From UBA4717 sp045536775 (lineage in GTDB: Bacteria; Bacillota; Clostridia; Oscillospirales; CAG-272): a DNA stretch of 8,159 nucleotides. The notes below the pieces were generated by a model. It was not told where the DNA came from and did not search any database. It saw nothing but the letters and a program-made list of their open reading frames with translations. Position numbers and translations under genes: made by a program. Shown here in pieces: positions 1 through 7,420 of the stretch; position 1 is the stretch's first letter, and each line of letters begins with the position of its first letter. Where the stretch lies: assembly GCA_045536775.1 (NCBI GenBank), contig JAZSOD010000086.1, forward strand, positions 1 to 8,159, read 5' to 3'.

Positions 1-404
1 GTTGTCGGAGCCATCTGTCCGCCGGTCATACCGTAGATCGCATTGTTTACGAAGATAACGGTGATGTTTTCACCTCTTGCCGCACTGTGTACCGTTTCAG
101 CAGTACCGATAGCGGCAAGGTCGCCGTCACCCTGATACGTAAATACTATGTTGTTTGCATCAGCGCGCTTAACACCTGTTGCAACTGCGGGTGCACGTCC
201 GTGAGCTGCCTGTACCATATCTACGTTGAAATAGTTATATGCAAATACAGAGCATCCAACGGGTGCAACGCCTATTGTTCTGCCTGCAATTCCGAGCTCA
301 TCAATGACCTCGGCAACAAGTCTGTGTATAATACCGTGTGTGCATCCGGGGCAATAGTGGAGCACCGCATCGGTAAGTGCCTTCGGCTTTTCAAATACTA
401 CCAT
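1..404 (-). CDS. 2-oxoacid:ferredoxin oxidoreductase, beta (TPP-binding) subunit, 3' part missing
   Basis: Cytoplasmic beta subunit that binds thiamine pyrophosphate and, with the alpha subunit encoded just upstream, oxidatively decarboxylates a 2-oxoacid to acyl-CoA and reduces ferredoxin, or runs in reverse. Only the first 134 codons are present; the gene leaves the window at base 1. Visible in the translation are a CPGC motif (residues 18-21), which in this family helps bind an iron-sulfur cluster, and the TPP signature GDGD (92-95) followed by the paired Asn at 120-121. The start ATG (404-402) shares one base with the alpha stop codon (TAATG), and GGAGGT (418-413) lies 8 bases upstream, so the start is well supported and translation is probably coupled. 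Substrate class is inferred from the VorB-like partner and the aminotransferase in the same operon; a 2-oxoglutarate (Kor) enzyme is the main alternative. Confidence 0.93.
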   Translation of the reverse strand, partial: MVVFEKPKALTDAVLHYCPGCTHGIIHRLVAEVIDELGIAGRTIGVAPVGCSVFAYNYFNVDMVQAAHGRAPAVATGVKRADANNIVFTYQGDGDLAAIGTAETVHSAARGENITVIFVNNAIYGMTGGQMAPT

Positions 405-1474
405 TAGTTTGTACCTCCGATCTTTGCGGCTTCCTCGATCTTATCGAGAATATTATCGGTCGTGGGAATCATACCGCCTGCTCTGTTACAGAGAAGAACG
501 GGCTTCTTGCACTCAGTTGCAAGCATAATGTCCTCAATCATCTGACCCATATTAAGCTCAACCGACACAAACGCCTTTACTTTATCTGCCGCCGCGCGAA
601 GCACCTTCTTGGGGAAGGGCCATACCGTGATAGGTCTTATCATACCTACCTTGATTCCCTTCGCTCTTGCTTCGTCAATAGCGTTCTGCGAAACTCTTGC
701 TGCAACACCGAATGCTACGATACATATCTCAGCATCGTCCATTCTATACTCCTCGTACATAACCTCGTTTTCTTCGATCTGCTTATATCTCTCGAAGCGA
801 GCGAAGTTGAACTGCTCGAGCTCCTCGGGCTTTAAGAAGAGGGAGTTTACAATATTCGGCTTACGCTCACCCTTTGTACCCGTAAGTGCCCAGGACTTAT
901 CGTATTCCTTTACTTCTCCCGCGTCAAGTGATACGGGCTCCATCATCTGTCCCATCGTACCGTCTGCGAGAAGCATTGCGGGCATTCTGTACTTTTCTGC
1001 AAGGTCAAAGCCCTTGAAGGTAAGGTTTACCATTTCCTGAATGGATGCGGGAGCAAGCACGATCATATGGAAGTCACCGTGTCCGGGACCTCTTGTTGCG
1101 TGAAAATAATCGGACTGAGAGGGCTGAATACCGCCGAGGCCGGGGCCACCTCTCTGTACGTTTACGATAAGCGCGGGAAGGTCACAGCCTGCAAGATACG
1201 AGAGTCCCTCGCTCTTGAGTGCAATTCCGGGGCTTGAAGATGAGGTCATTACTCTCTTACCCGTTGAAGCAACACCGATGACCATATTTATAGCCGCTAT
1301 TTCACTTTCTGCCTGTAAAAATACGCCGCCGTCGATCTTAGGAAGTCTTTTCGACATATATGCGGCAACCTCTGTCTGAGGTGTGATAGGATAACCGAAA
1401 TAATGGTGGCAGCCTGCCATTATAGCGGCTTCAGCCATTGCCTCGTTACCTTTCATCAATACCTTTTCGCTCAT
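404..1474 (-). CDS. vorB: 2-oxoacid:ferredoxin oxidoreductase alpha subunit, VorB type
   Basis: Alpha subunit (356 residues, normal for VorB/KorA) of a ferredoxin-dependent 2-oxoacid oxidoreductase, probably acting on 3-methyl-2-oxobutanoate and related branched-chain oxoacids. Family motifs are clear: GYPITPQTE (27-35) in the pyrimidine-binding domain, the TSSSSPG turn (77-83), QRGGPGLGG (107-115), and DGTMGQMMEP (171-180); the C-terminal third is the usual transketolase-C-like domain. ATG at 1474 has GGAG (1484-1481) 6 bases upstream. It follows the ferredoxin-like subunit after 55 bases and overlaps the beta subunit by one base. VorB and KorA sequences are close, so the family is certain but the choice of branched-chain over 2-oxoglutarate substrate rests on overall VorB-like sequence plus the branched-chain aminotransferase next door. 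No catalytic element looks missing. Confidence 0.93.
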   Translation of the reverse strand: MSEKVLMKGNEAMAEAAIMAGCHHYFGYPITPQTEVAAYMSKRLPKIDGGVFLQAESEIAAINMVIGVASTGKRVMTSSSSPGIALKSEGLSYLAGCDLPALIVNVQRGGPGLGGIQPSQSDYFHATRGPGHGDFHMIVLAPASIQEMVNLTFKGFDLAEKYRMPAMLLADGTMGQMMEPVSLDAGEVKEYDKSWALTGTKGERKPNIVNSLFLKPEELEQFNFARFERYKQIEENEVMYEEYRMDDAEICIVAFGVAARVSQNAIDEARAKGIKVGMIRPITVWPFPKKVLRAAADKVKAFVSVELNMGQMIEDIMLATECKKPVLLCNRAGGMIPTTDNILDKIEEAAKIGGTN

Positions 1475-1489
1475 TTTTATCTCCGTTCT

Positions 1490-1503
1490 GCCGCTTTTGC
1501 GGC
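1490..1503 (-). other. small GC stem-loop in the delta-alpha intergenic gap
   Basis: GCCGC and GCGGC face each other across a 4-base loop, in the 55-base gap between the ferredoxin-like gene and vorB, just upstream of the vorB ribosome site (1481-1484). On the transcribed strand no U-run follows, so it is not a terminator. It may stabilise the downstream mRNA or mark a processing site, which would help set subunit ratios; this is inference from position only. Confidence 0.4.
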
Positions 1504-1529
1504 TCTCTTTTGTCTTTTTGTAATAGTGA

Positions 1530-1733
1530 TTACTTTTCTACCGTGATTACGCAGTCGGGGCACATTGTTGCGCAGAAAGCACATCCGATGCACTTGTCCA
1601 TTTCATTAACGGTTGCCGCGTGATAACCCTTTGAGTTAAGCTCGTTCTCCATTACCACGATATGCTTAGGGCACACCGTTGTGCAGAGTCCGCAACCCTT
1701 ACAAAGCTCCTTATTAAACGTTACCTTTGCCAA
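1530..1733 (-). CDS. ferredoxin-like delta subunit (two [4Fe-4S]) of the 2-oxoacid oxidoreductase
   Basis: Small 67-residue electron-transfer subunit that carries electrons between the TPP centre of the alpha/beta subunits and free ferredoxin. It holds two complete CxxCxxCxxxCP motifs (Cys 11/14/17/21 and 48/51/54/58), each expected to hold one [4Fe-4S] cluster, plus an extra Cys at 61. I place the start at a TTG (1733-1731): AAGGAG (1747-1742) sits 8 bases upstream and the protein then begins MAKVTFN, as is typical of the family. The longer in-frame ATG at 1757 would put the ribosome site inside the gene. An ATG at the GTGAATG sequence is out of frame. The upstream ATPase stop codon lies inside the TTG's ribosome-site region (6 bases between genes), so the two are probably translationally coupled. 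Confidence 0.9.
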   Translation of the reverse strand: MAKVTFNKELCKGCGLCTTVCPKHIVVMENELNSKGYHAATVNEMDKCIGCAFCATMCPDCVITVEK

Positions 1734-1738
1734 AACAT

Positions 1739-2428
1739 TCACTCCTTTCTGAGCCATGACTGTCTCACGTACAGGTCTATCGCCTGAACGTTTTCGATTT
1801 TATCCTTTAGTTTTTCATAAAGCTCTCTTTTGACCGTAGTCATTTTGATATCAAGTCCGCTGATACGCGAGAGCTCTTGTGCGGTGTCAACTGATGCAAG
1901 GACCGCATCCTCGTCAGTCTCCTCACCGAGATTTGAGTTGTTGATAATTCCCGTAAACTCAACGCCCGACGCCGCTTCTATTTCTCTCATAACCTCAAGA
2001 GCACCTACGGCGTCCGAGGTAAGAAATCTGTATTTATTGAAAACGAACAGCATTTCAAAGTCGTTTTCGCTCTTCATCATTTCGGCGTATCTGCCGAGCG
2101 CGAGTGCGCCGCGGTCATCTCCGCCCACGTCTGCTACCGCGAGGGTGCTTCTGTCCTCGAAAACCGTGTATATATCAGCAGGAAGTGCGGGGGTGTCAAA
2201 GTTTGTGTTGGCATAGCTTGACGAAATAAGTCTTACGCCCATTTTATCAAGCGCTTCTGCCGCGTCCTTGGTTCTGAAATACGGGTTTACGATGTCAATA
2301 TCCGCGATATTCACCTTGCCGTGCTCTGCAAGAGCAAGCGCGTAGTTTACCGCAATATTGGTTTTTCCGCTGCCGTAGTGTCCTGCGAAAACAGTAACTC
2401 TTTTATACTTCAGACCTCTACTGTCCAT
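1739..2428 (-). CDS. SIMIBI-class P-loop ATPase (MinD/ParA/CobQ-like), function unknown
   Basis: A 229-residue soluble nucleotide-binding protein. A Walker A motif GHYGSGKTN (residues 16-24) is followed by DIDIVNPYF (43-51), where the Asp after the second strand is expected to act in hydrolysis, and by a Walker B-like VADVGGDDRG (98-107). The arrangement resembles MinD/ParA/CobQ-type proteins, but the P-loop lacks the 'deviant' KGGxGK lysine of true MinD/ParA. No membrane-targeting helix is obvious at the C-terminus. ATG at 2428 is preferred (GAGGA at 2442-2438, 9 bases upstream); it overlaps the aminotransferase by 19 bases. A GTG at 2455 would add 9 residues but has only a weak ribosome site. 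Being wedged between the aminotransferase and the ferredoxin subunit suggests a service role for the oxidoreductase, for example in maturation or cofactor delivery, but this is only inferred from position. Confidence 0.85.
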   Translation of the reverse strand: MDSRGLKYKRVTVFAGHYGSGKTNIAVNYALALAEHGKVNIADIDIVNPYFRTKDAAEALDKMGVRLISSSYANTNFDTPALPADIYTVFEDRSTLAVADVGGDDRGALALGRYAEMMKSENDFEMLFVFNKYRFLTSDAVGALEVMREIEAASGVEFTGIINNSNLGEETDEDAVLASVDTAQELSRISGLDIKMTTVKRELYEKLKDKIENVQAIDLYVRQSWLRKE

Positions 2429-3468
2429 TTGTTTGCGTCCTCTATCTTGCCCCACTGAATACCTGTGATAGTATCGTAGAGCTTCTGGCTGACCTCACCG
2501 ATGGTATTGTTGTTGATGAGCATAACGTCATCCTTATATCTGAGCTTACCTACGGGAGAGATTACTGCCGCCGTACCTGTACCGAAGCACTCCTCAAGTT
2601 TGCCTGTCTTCTGTGCCTCGATAAGCTCGTCAACACTTACCTTTCTCTCTTCAACGGTAAGTCCCCATGACTTGCAAAGCTCGATTACCGAGTTTCTTGT
2701 GATACCGGGTAAGATACTTCCGTTGAGCATGGGTGTTACTATCTTGCCGTCTATCTTGAAGAAGATATTCATTGCGCCAACCTCTTCGATGTACTTTCTC
2801 TCAACACCGTCGAGCCAGAGCACCTGCGAATAACCGCCGTCGTGTGCCTTGACCTGAGCTGCAAGGCTTGCCGCGTAGTTACCGCCCGTCTTTGCAAAGC
2901 CCATACCGCCTCTTACTGCTCTTACGTAGTCATCTTCTATCCAGATACCTACGGGTGCAAGTCCGCTTTCGTAATATGCGCCCGAGGGAGAAAGAATGAT
3001 AATGAAGAGATAGGTCTTTGAGGGAGCAACGCCGAGGAACTCATCCGTTGCAATTATGAAGGGTCTTATGTAAAGAGACGTACCGTCTTCAGTAGGGATC
3101 CAGTCCTCGTCAACCTTTACTATTGCCTTGACCGCTTCTACGAAGTCTTCGACGGGAAGCTCGGGGATACAAAGTCTTTGGTTTGTCGCATTGGTTCTCT
3201 TTGCGTTCATATCGGGTCTGAAAAGTCTTGCCTTCCCGTCAGCGCCTCTGTACGCCTTGAGTCCCTCGAACATTTCCTGTCCGTAGTGGAATACCATTGC
3301 GGAGGGCTCAAGAGAAAGGGGTGCGTAAGGAACGATTCTTGCATCAAACCAGCCCTTGCCCTCTGTGTAGTTCATCATAAACATATGGTCGGTAAATATC
3401 TTACCGAAGCCAAGCTTGCCTGTGGGCTTCGCCTTGGGTGCTGTTGTTTTTGTAATTTTGATCTCCAT
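2410..3468 (-). CDS. ilvE: branched-chain amino acid aminotransferase (class IV PLP enzyme)
   Basis: Moves the amino group between glutamate and the 2-oxoacids of valine, leucine and isoleucine, using pyridoxal phosphate, in the cytoplasm. The 352-residue length matches the longer eukaryote-like BCAT subgroup rather than the roughly 300-residue E. coli type. The PLP lysine is K193 in FAKTGGNYA (191-199). Other fold IV marks are FHYGQEMFEGLKAYRG (60-75), YIEEVGAMN (226-234), the substrate loop GSILPGITR (250-258) and the phosphate-binding GTGTA (296-300). Start ATG at 3468 has AAGGAG (3480-3475) 6 bases upstream and lies 13 bases after the synthetase stop. It supplies or consumes the 2-oxoacid handled by the VorB-type enzyme encoded two genes later, and this linkage is the best clue to the operon's role. 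Nothing in the sequence looks damaged. Confidence 0.96.
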   Translation of the reverse strand: MEIKITKTTAPKAKPTGKLGFGKIFTDHMFMMNYTEGKGWFDARIVPYAPLSLEPSAMVFHYGQEMFEGLKAYRGADGKARLFRPDMNAKRTNATNQRLCIPELPVEDFVEAVKAIVKVDEDWIPTEDGTSLYIRPFIIATDEFLGVAPSKTYLFIIILSPSGAYYESGLAPVGIWIEDDYVRAVRGGMGFAKTGGNYAASLAAQVKAHDGGYSQVLWLDGVERKYIEEVGAMNIFFKIDGKIVTPMLNGSILPGITRNSVIELCKSWGLTVEERKVSVDELIEAQKTGKLEECFGTGTAAVISPVGKLRYKDDVMLINNNTIGEVSQKLYDTITGIQWGKIEDANKWTVEV

Positions 3469-3481
3469 AACAAACTCCTTA

Positions 3482-5944
3482 TTATTCGGTTACGATTCCG
3501 TCAACCTTTTTTATTTTAAGTCTCTCTACTGCGTCCTCGCGCATTTTGTACTTGAGGATCTTTCCTGCCGCGTTCATCGGGAACTCTTTGACAAAGTCGA
3601 TGTATCTCGGCACTTTATGCTTTGCCATATGGTCGAGTACGTACTGCTTCATTTCGGCAACCGTCATCTCCTCGTTTTCCTTGAGGATGATGCAAGCCAT
3701 AATTTCTTCGCCGTACTGCTCGTCGGGAATTCCGATTACCTGAACGTCGCGAACCTTGGGATGAGTATATATAAACTCTTCGATCTCCTTGGGGTAAATG
3801 TTTTCACCGCCTCGGATGATCATATCCTTAAGTCTTCCTGTTATTTTGTAGTTGCCCTCGGGGGTTTTGAGTGCAAGGTCGCCGGTATGGAGCCAGCCGT
3901 CCTTGTCAATTGCCGCCGCGGTAGCCTCGGGCATTTTGTAGTAGCCCTTCATTATGTTGTAGCCTCTTGCAACGAACTCTCCCGTTGTATTGTACGGAAG
4001 CTCGTCACCGGTTTCGGGATCCACTATCTTACATTCGATTTCGGGAAGTGCTCTGCCTACCGTGGTCACTCTGACCTCAACTAAATCGTCGGTAGTACTC
4101 ATCGTACATCCGGGAGACGCCTCAGTCTGTCCGTATACTATGGTGATCTCCTTCATATTCATCTTGTCGATCACCTGATTCATTACCGCCTCGGGACAGG
4201 GCGAGCCTGCCATAATACCCGTTCTCATATACGAGAAGTCGGTATTTTCAAAGTCGGGATGCTCAAGCATTGCAATAAACATCGTGGGCACTCCGTGGAA
4301 TGCGGTTATCCTCTCTCTGTTGATGCATGAGAGCGCCGACTTAGGTGAGAAGTACGGGAGAGGAAGCATTGTTCCACCGTGCGTGACCGTCGCCATCATA
4401 GCAAGCACCATTCCGAAGCAATGGAACATCGGTACCTGTATCATCATTCTGTCTGCGGTGGAGAGGTCCATTCTGTCTCCGATACACTTACCGTTGTTTA
4501 CCACGTTATAGTGTGTGAGCATTACGCCCTTGGGGAAGCCCGTTGTTCCCGACGTGTACTGCATATTGCAGACGTCGTTCACGTCAACGGACGCCTCGTA
4601 GCGCATAAGCTCCTCCATGGGAACGCTTTCATGTCTGCGAACCGCATCCTCCCAGGTGAGACAGCCCTTCTGCTTGAAGCCGACCGTTATAATGTTTCTG
4701 AGGAAGGGGAGCTTCTTTGAATGAAGCGGCGTTCCCTCTTTGGTGTTTTCAAGCTCGGGGCAAAGCTCTGCCATTATCTGTGAATAATTGGAGTCTCTGT
4801 ACCCCTCGGTCATAATAAGAGTATGGGTGTCGGACTGCCTGAGCAGGTATTCTGCCTCGTGTATTTTATATGCTGTGTTTACCGTTACGAGCACCGCGCC
4901 TATCTTGGTGGTCGCCCAGAACGCTATATACCACTGAGGAACGTTTGTCGCCCACACCGCAACGTGACTTCCAGGTCTTACGCCGAGAGCGATAAGGCTT
5001 CTCGCGAAGGTGTCAACGTCATCTCTGAACTGCGAGTAGGTACGCGTGTAATCGAGTGTTGTATATTTGAACGCGTACTGGTCGGGAAATTCCTCAACCA
5101 TTTTGTCAAGCACCTGCGAAAGTGTTTTTTCAACGAGCGCGTCCTTTTTCCAGACGTATTTTCCATTTCCGCGCTTGTTTTCGTAAAGTGTCGATTTCTT
5201 TCTCGAAAGGCTTTCAAATCTCGACATATAGCTTACAAAGTGCGGGAAGATTATTTCAGGCTGATCAATCTCAAAGTCCCATTCGGGATTCCATTCGATA
5301 GACACGAAGCCGTCGTAGTTTATACTTCTGAGCGCTTCGATAAACTTTTCTATCGGAAGAGTTCCCTCTCCGATAAGACTGTACTCGTTTTCGCTTAACG
5401 AGTCCTTTATATGTATATGCTTGATATAAGCACCGAGGTTTGTGACCGTCTTTTCGGGGGACTCACCGTTTACTCTGTAAGGATAGTGAAGATCCCAGAG
5501 CGCCGCGATGTTATCGCTTGAGTAAGATATGAGCAGGTCACGGAGCTTATTCGTGTCCGCGTATATGCCCGAGGTTTCAACAAGGAGTGTCACCTTGTTT
5601 TCCTCTGCGAGCACGAGAGCCCTTTCAAAAAACTCTCTCACGCCGTCCTCGCCCGACGCCTTAAGTCTGACGTAGGGTACGCCGAGAGCCTTTGCCACGC
5701 TTATGCACTTGGTAAGCTCACCATACGCGCCATCTCCGTCTGCAGATATATCGCTTGCCATATCTATGCAGGAGATCTTGATTTTGTAATCGTAAAGCTT
5801 ATGATACACGCTCTTTACGTCCGAGTCGTCCATTTCGCTGACACCGTGCATCTCAAAGCCGTTGAATTTATAGTCCGCGGCGAACTCAAAGTAATCCGCC
5901 ATTGTATATCCGGACCAATGGTTTGTTGAAAAAGATAATTTCAT
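3482..5944 (-). CDS. fusion: TIM-barrel sugar-isomerase-like domain plus acyl-CoA synthetase
   Basis: An 820-residue two-part protein. Residues 1-245 resemble the xylose-isomerase-like/AP-endonuclease-2 TIM barrel, with candidate metal ligands E123 (VETSG), D151 and H153 (WDLHYP), H176/H178 (HIHIKD) and E217 (IEWNP), all intact. A short polar linker (about 246-262) leads to a full AMP-forming acyl-CoA synthetase (about 263-815), which activates a carboxylic acid through an acyl-AMP to acyl-CoA: P-loop YTSGTTGFPKG (463-473), YGQTEAS (604-610), TGD (687-689), hinge GRLKDMIIRGGENIYP (703-718) and the catalytic lysine K795 in NAAGK. The synthetase looks like the YngI/ACSF2 branch that takes short to medium acids; chain length cannot be read from sequence. 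The frame is open throughout. An in-frame TGA lies 18 bases before ATG 5944, fixing the start, although the ribosome site is weak (CAGG, 11 bases upstream). The barrel's substrate is unknown. Confidence 0.92.
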   Translation of the reverse strand: MKLSFSTNHWSGYTMADYFEFAADYKFNGFEMHGVSEMDDSDVKSVYHKLYDYKIKISCIDMASDISADGDGAYGELTKCISVAKALGVPYVRLKASGEDGVREFFERALVLAEENKVTLLVETSGIYADTNKLRDLLISYSSDNIAALWDLHYPYRVNGESPEKTVTNLGAYIKHIHIKDSLSENEYSLIGEGTLPIEKFIEALRSINYDGFVSIEWNPEWDFEIDQPEIIFPHFVSYMSRFESLSRKKSTLYENKRGNGKYVWKKDALVEKTLSQVLDKMVEEFPDQYAFKYTTLDYTRTYSQFRDDVDTFARSLIALGVRPGSHVAVWATNVPQWYIAFWATTKIGAVLVTVNTAYKIHEAEYLLRQSDTHTLIMTEGYRDSNYSQIMAELCPELENTKEGTPLHSKKLPFLRNIITVGFKQKGCLTWEDAVRRHESVPMEELMRYEASVDVNDVCNMQYTSGTTGFPKGVMLTHYNVVNNGKCIGDRMDLSTADRMMIQVPMFHCFGMVLAMMATVTHGGTMLPLPYFSPKSALSCINRERITAFHGVPTMFIAMLEHPDFENTDFSYMRTGIMAGSPCPEAVMNQVIDKMNMKEITIVYGQTEASPGCTMSTTDDLVEVRVTTVGRALPEIECKIVDPETGDELPYNTTGEFVARGYNIMKGYYKMPEATAAAIDKDGWLHTGDLALKTPEGNYKITGRLKDMIIRGGENIYPKEIEEFIYTHPKVRDVQVIGIPDEQYGEEIMACIILKENEEMTVAEMKQYVLDHMAKHKVPRYIDFVKEFPMNAAGKILKYKMREDAVERLKIKKVDGIVTE

Positions 5945-5962
5945 TTCTATGTAAACCTGTCA

Positions 5963-5976
5963 AAAGGCTTCCTTTC
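5963..5976 (-). promoter_or_regulatory. purine-rich hairpin ahead of the fusion gene
   Basis: In the 50-base gap before the fusion gene, the transcript reads GAAAGGAAGCCTTT: AAAGG can pair with CCTTT across a 3-base loop. The only strong ribosome-site-like sequence in the gap (GAAAGGAAG, 5976-5968) is thus both too far from the ATG (23 bases) and partly sequestered. This leaves a weak CAGG as the working site, or implies folding shortens the distance. It may lower translation of the synthetase; unproven. Confidence 0.25.
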
Positions 5977-5994
5977 GTTTGGGATTTCGTGTTT

Positions 5995-7395
5995 TCAGAC
6001 CTGCTCCTCAAAGCAAAGCTTGTTCAGCGCGTTGATATACGCCTTGATGCTCGCTCCGATGATGTCAGTCGAAATTCCCTTGCCCGAATAGGGCTTGCCG
6101 TTTTCTCTGAGCTTTACTATGCTTGAGCCGACCGCTTCTCTGCCCTCGGTTACCGACTGTATCTGGAAGTCGTCAAGCTCGAAGTGGCGTCCGGTTATCT
6201 GCTCTATCGCAAGGAATGCCGCCGCAACGGGACCGTCTCCGACGCATACGCCCGATAATACCTCGCCGTTTTTTTCAAGCTCGATGTGAGCAGTTGACGA
6301 AATTACGTTACTGCTGTTTATAAGATAGCTTTTGAGCTTATAGGTCGCGGGAACCTGCATAGCGACGCTTGCTATTATCGCTTCAAGCTCCTTTGCGCCG
6401 ACACTCTTGTTCTTGGATATCTTTTCAAATTCCTCAAAGACCTTTGCCGTGTCCTCCTCGGAAAGTGTATATCCGAGGCTCTCTACCGCCGCCTTAACGG
6501 TGGTCACGTCATCGTTGGTGCCAAGCTTGAAGTTCTCCTGGACACCGCTTACAACGCCGAGAGTATTCTTTGCGGCAACACCGCGTGTCATTATTTTGAT
6601 CTTATCAACCGAGCTGTCAAGCACCGACATATTTATCGATGTGCTTACTCCGAGCGAGTCTGCCTTTGCACGGAAGATATGCGCGATGGCGCTGAGTGTC
6701 GGGTACTCCTCCGACAAGGTCGAGGTCTTTATCTGGGTTACGCCGTTTTTGATGCAGGATATGGTGCAAGCCGCCGCCATGTGCAGACTGTCGGAGCACT
6801 CAACACCGAGCTTTACGTCCTTAACCTCGGGAACCGCCTCGAAAACGTTTTCGATAAACTTACCGAACTCCGCGGGCATCATCTCTCCCGACGAGTCGCA
6901 AAGAGTTACCGTACCTGCGCCTGCGGCTACTGCGGTGCGAACTGCCTTGTAAAGCATTTCGGGCTCAGCGCGGGTCGCATCAAGCAATGATACCTCGACG
7001 TCCTCTGTAAGCTCTCTCGCACACTTAACGGTTGAGTCAAGCGCTTCGAGAAGTGCCGCGGGCTTTAAGTGATGTATGTATTCCATCTGTACCGTTGACA
7101 CAGATGCCATAACGTGAAGTCTCGGATGCTTTGCATCCTTGATCGCGTTAAAGGTTTCTTCCACCGATTCAGCGCTTAGTCCTACAGGGCACGAAAGAAC
7201 ACTGTTCTTTATAAGAGATGCCGCCGAGTGAAGAAAAAGAATATCACTTCTTCCCTTTGTGATCGGAGCAGTTTCTATAACGCTTACGTTCAGCTTGTCA
7301 AGAATACCCGCAACCTCAATTTTTTCCTTGAAGCTAAGAGAGTAACCCTTGCCTTCTTCACGCAACGTAATTTCGGAAATACCAATACCAGTCAT
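5995..7395 (-). CDS. divergent 2-isopropylmalate synthase (LeuA)-like protein with altered metal site
   Basis: A 466-residue protein with the LeuA plan: an N-terminal DRE-TIM-like barrel (about 1-250), a linker region (250-350) and a C-terminal LeuA regulatory/dimer domain (about 352-460) with clear marks such as VCVGDGPVAAAF (383-394), ELDDFQIQSVTEG (406-418) and DIIGAS...AYINALN (444-458). True LeuA condenses acetyl-CoA with 2-oxoisovalerate using a divalent metal. Here the usual DTTLRDGEQ reads EITLREEGK (8-16), keeping R12 but changing the metal Asp to Glu; HxHND reads ECSDS (199-203), losing both His ligands; and the GxGERxGN loop is replaced by TLSEEYPT. So standard isopropylmalate or citramalate synthesis is unlikely. 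It may be a regulatory paralogue sensing leucine, or an enzyme with a new reaction. ATG at 7395 has GAGGT 7 bases upstream. It leads the branched-chain operon, 50 bases before the fusion gene. It is shorter than typical LeuA (roughly 510). Confidence 0.85.
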   Translation of the reverse strand: MTGIGISEITLREEGKGYSLSFKEKIEVAGILDKLNVSVIETAPITKGRSDILFLHSAASLIKNSVLSCPVGLSAESVEETFNAIKDAKHPRLHVMASVSTVQMEYIHHLKPAALLEALDSTVKCARELTEDVEVSLLDATRAEPEMLYKAVRTAVAAGAGTVTLCDSSGEMMPAEFGKFIENVFEAVPEVKDVKLGVECSDSLHMAAACTISCIKNGVTQIKTSTLSEEYPTLSAIAHIFRAKADSLGVSTSINMSVLDSSVDKIKIMTRGVAAKNTLGVVSGVQENFKLGTNDDVTTVKAAVESLGYTLSEEDTAKVFEEFEKISKNKSVGAKELEAIIASVAMQVPATYKLKSYLINSSNVISSTAHIELEKNGEVLSGVCVGDGPVAAAFLAIEQITGRHFELDDFQIQSVTEGREAVGSSIVKLRENGKPYSGKGISTDIIGASIKAYINALNKLCFEEQV

Positions 7396-7420
7396 AATTC
7401 ATACCTCTCTGACCAAGCGT

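Noticed and set aside
3416..4084. 222-codon plus-strand frame, and other long plus-strand frames at 609-1040, 4823-5398 and 6407-6952
   Set aside because: Each lies opposite a clearly real minus-strand gene with recognised motifs, has no family resemblance, and is rich in Ser/Cys/Val as expected of antisense reading.
5942..5960. TTGACA at 5963-5957 region as an internal promoter for the fusion gene
   Set aside because: No acceptable -10 lies 16-18 bases downstream, and the transcript would begin inside the coding sequence.
5888..5963. 25-codon TTG-started reading frame after the GAAAGGAAG site, overlapping the fusion gene's start
   Set aside because: It is out of frame with the gene, ends quickly and shows no recognisable peptide; chance is the simplest explanation.
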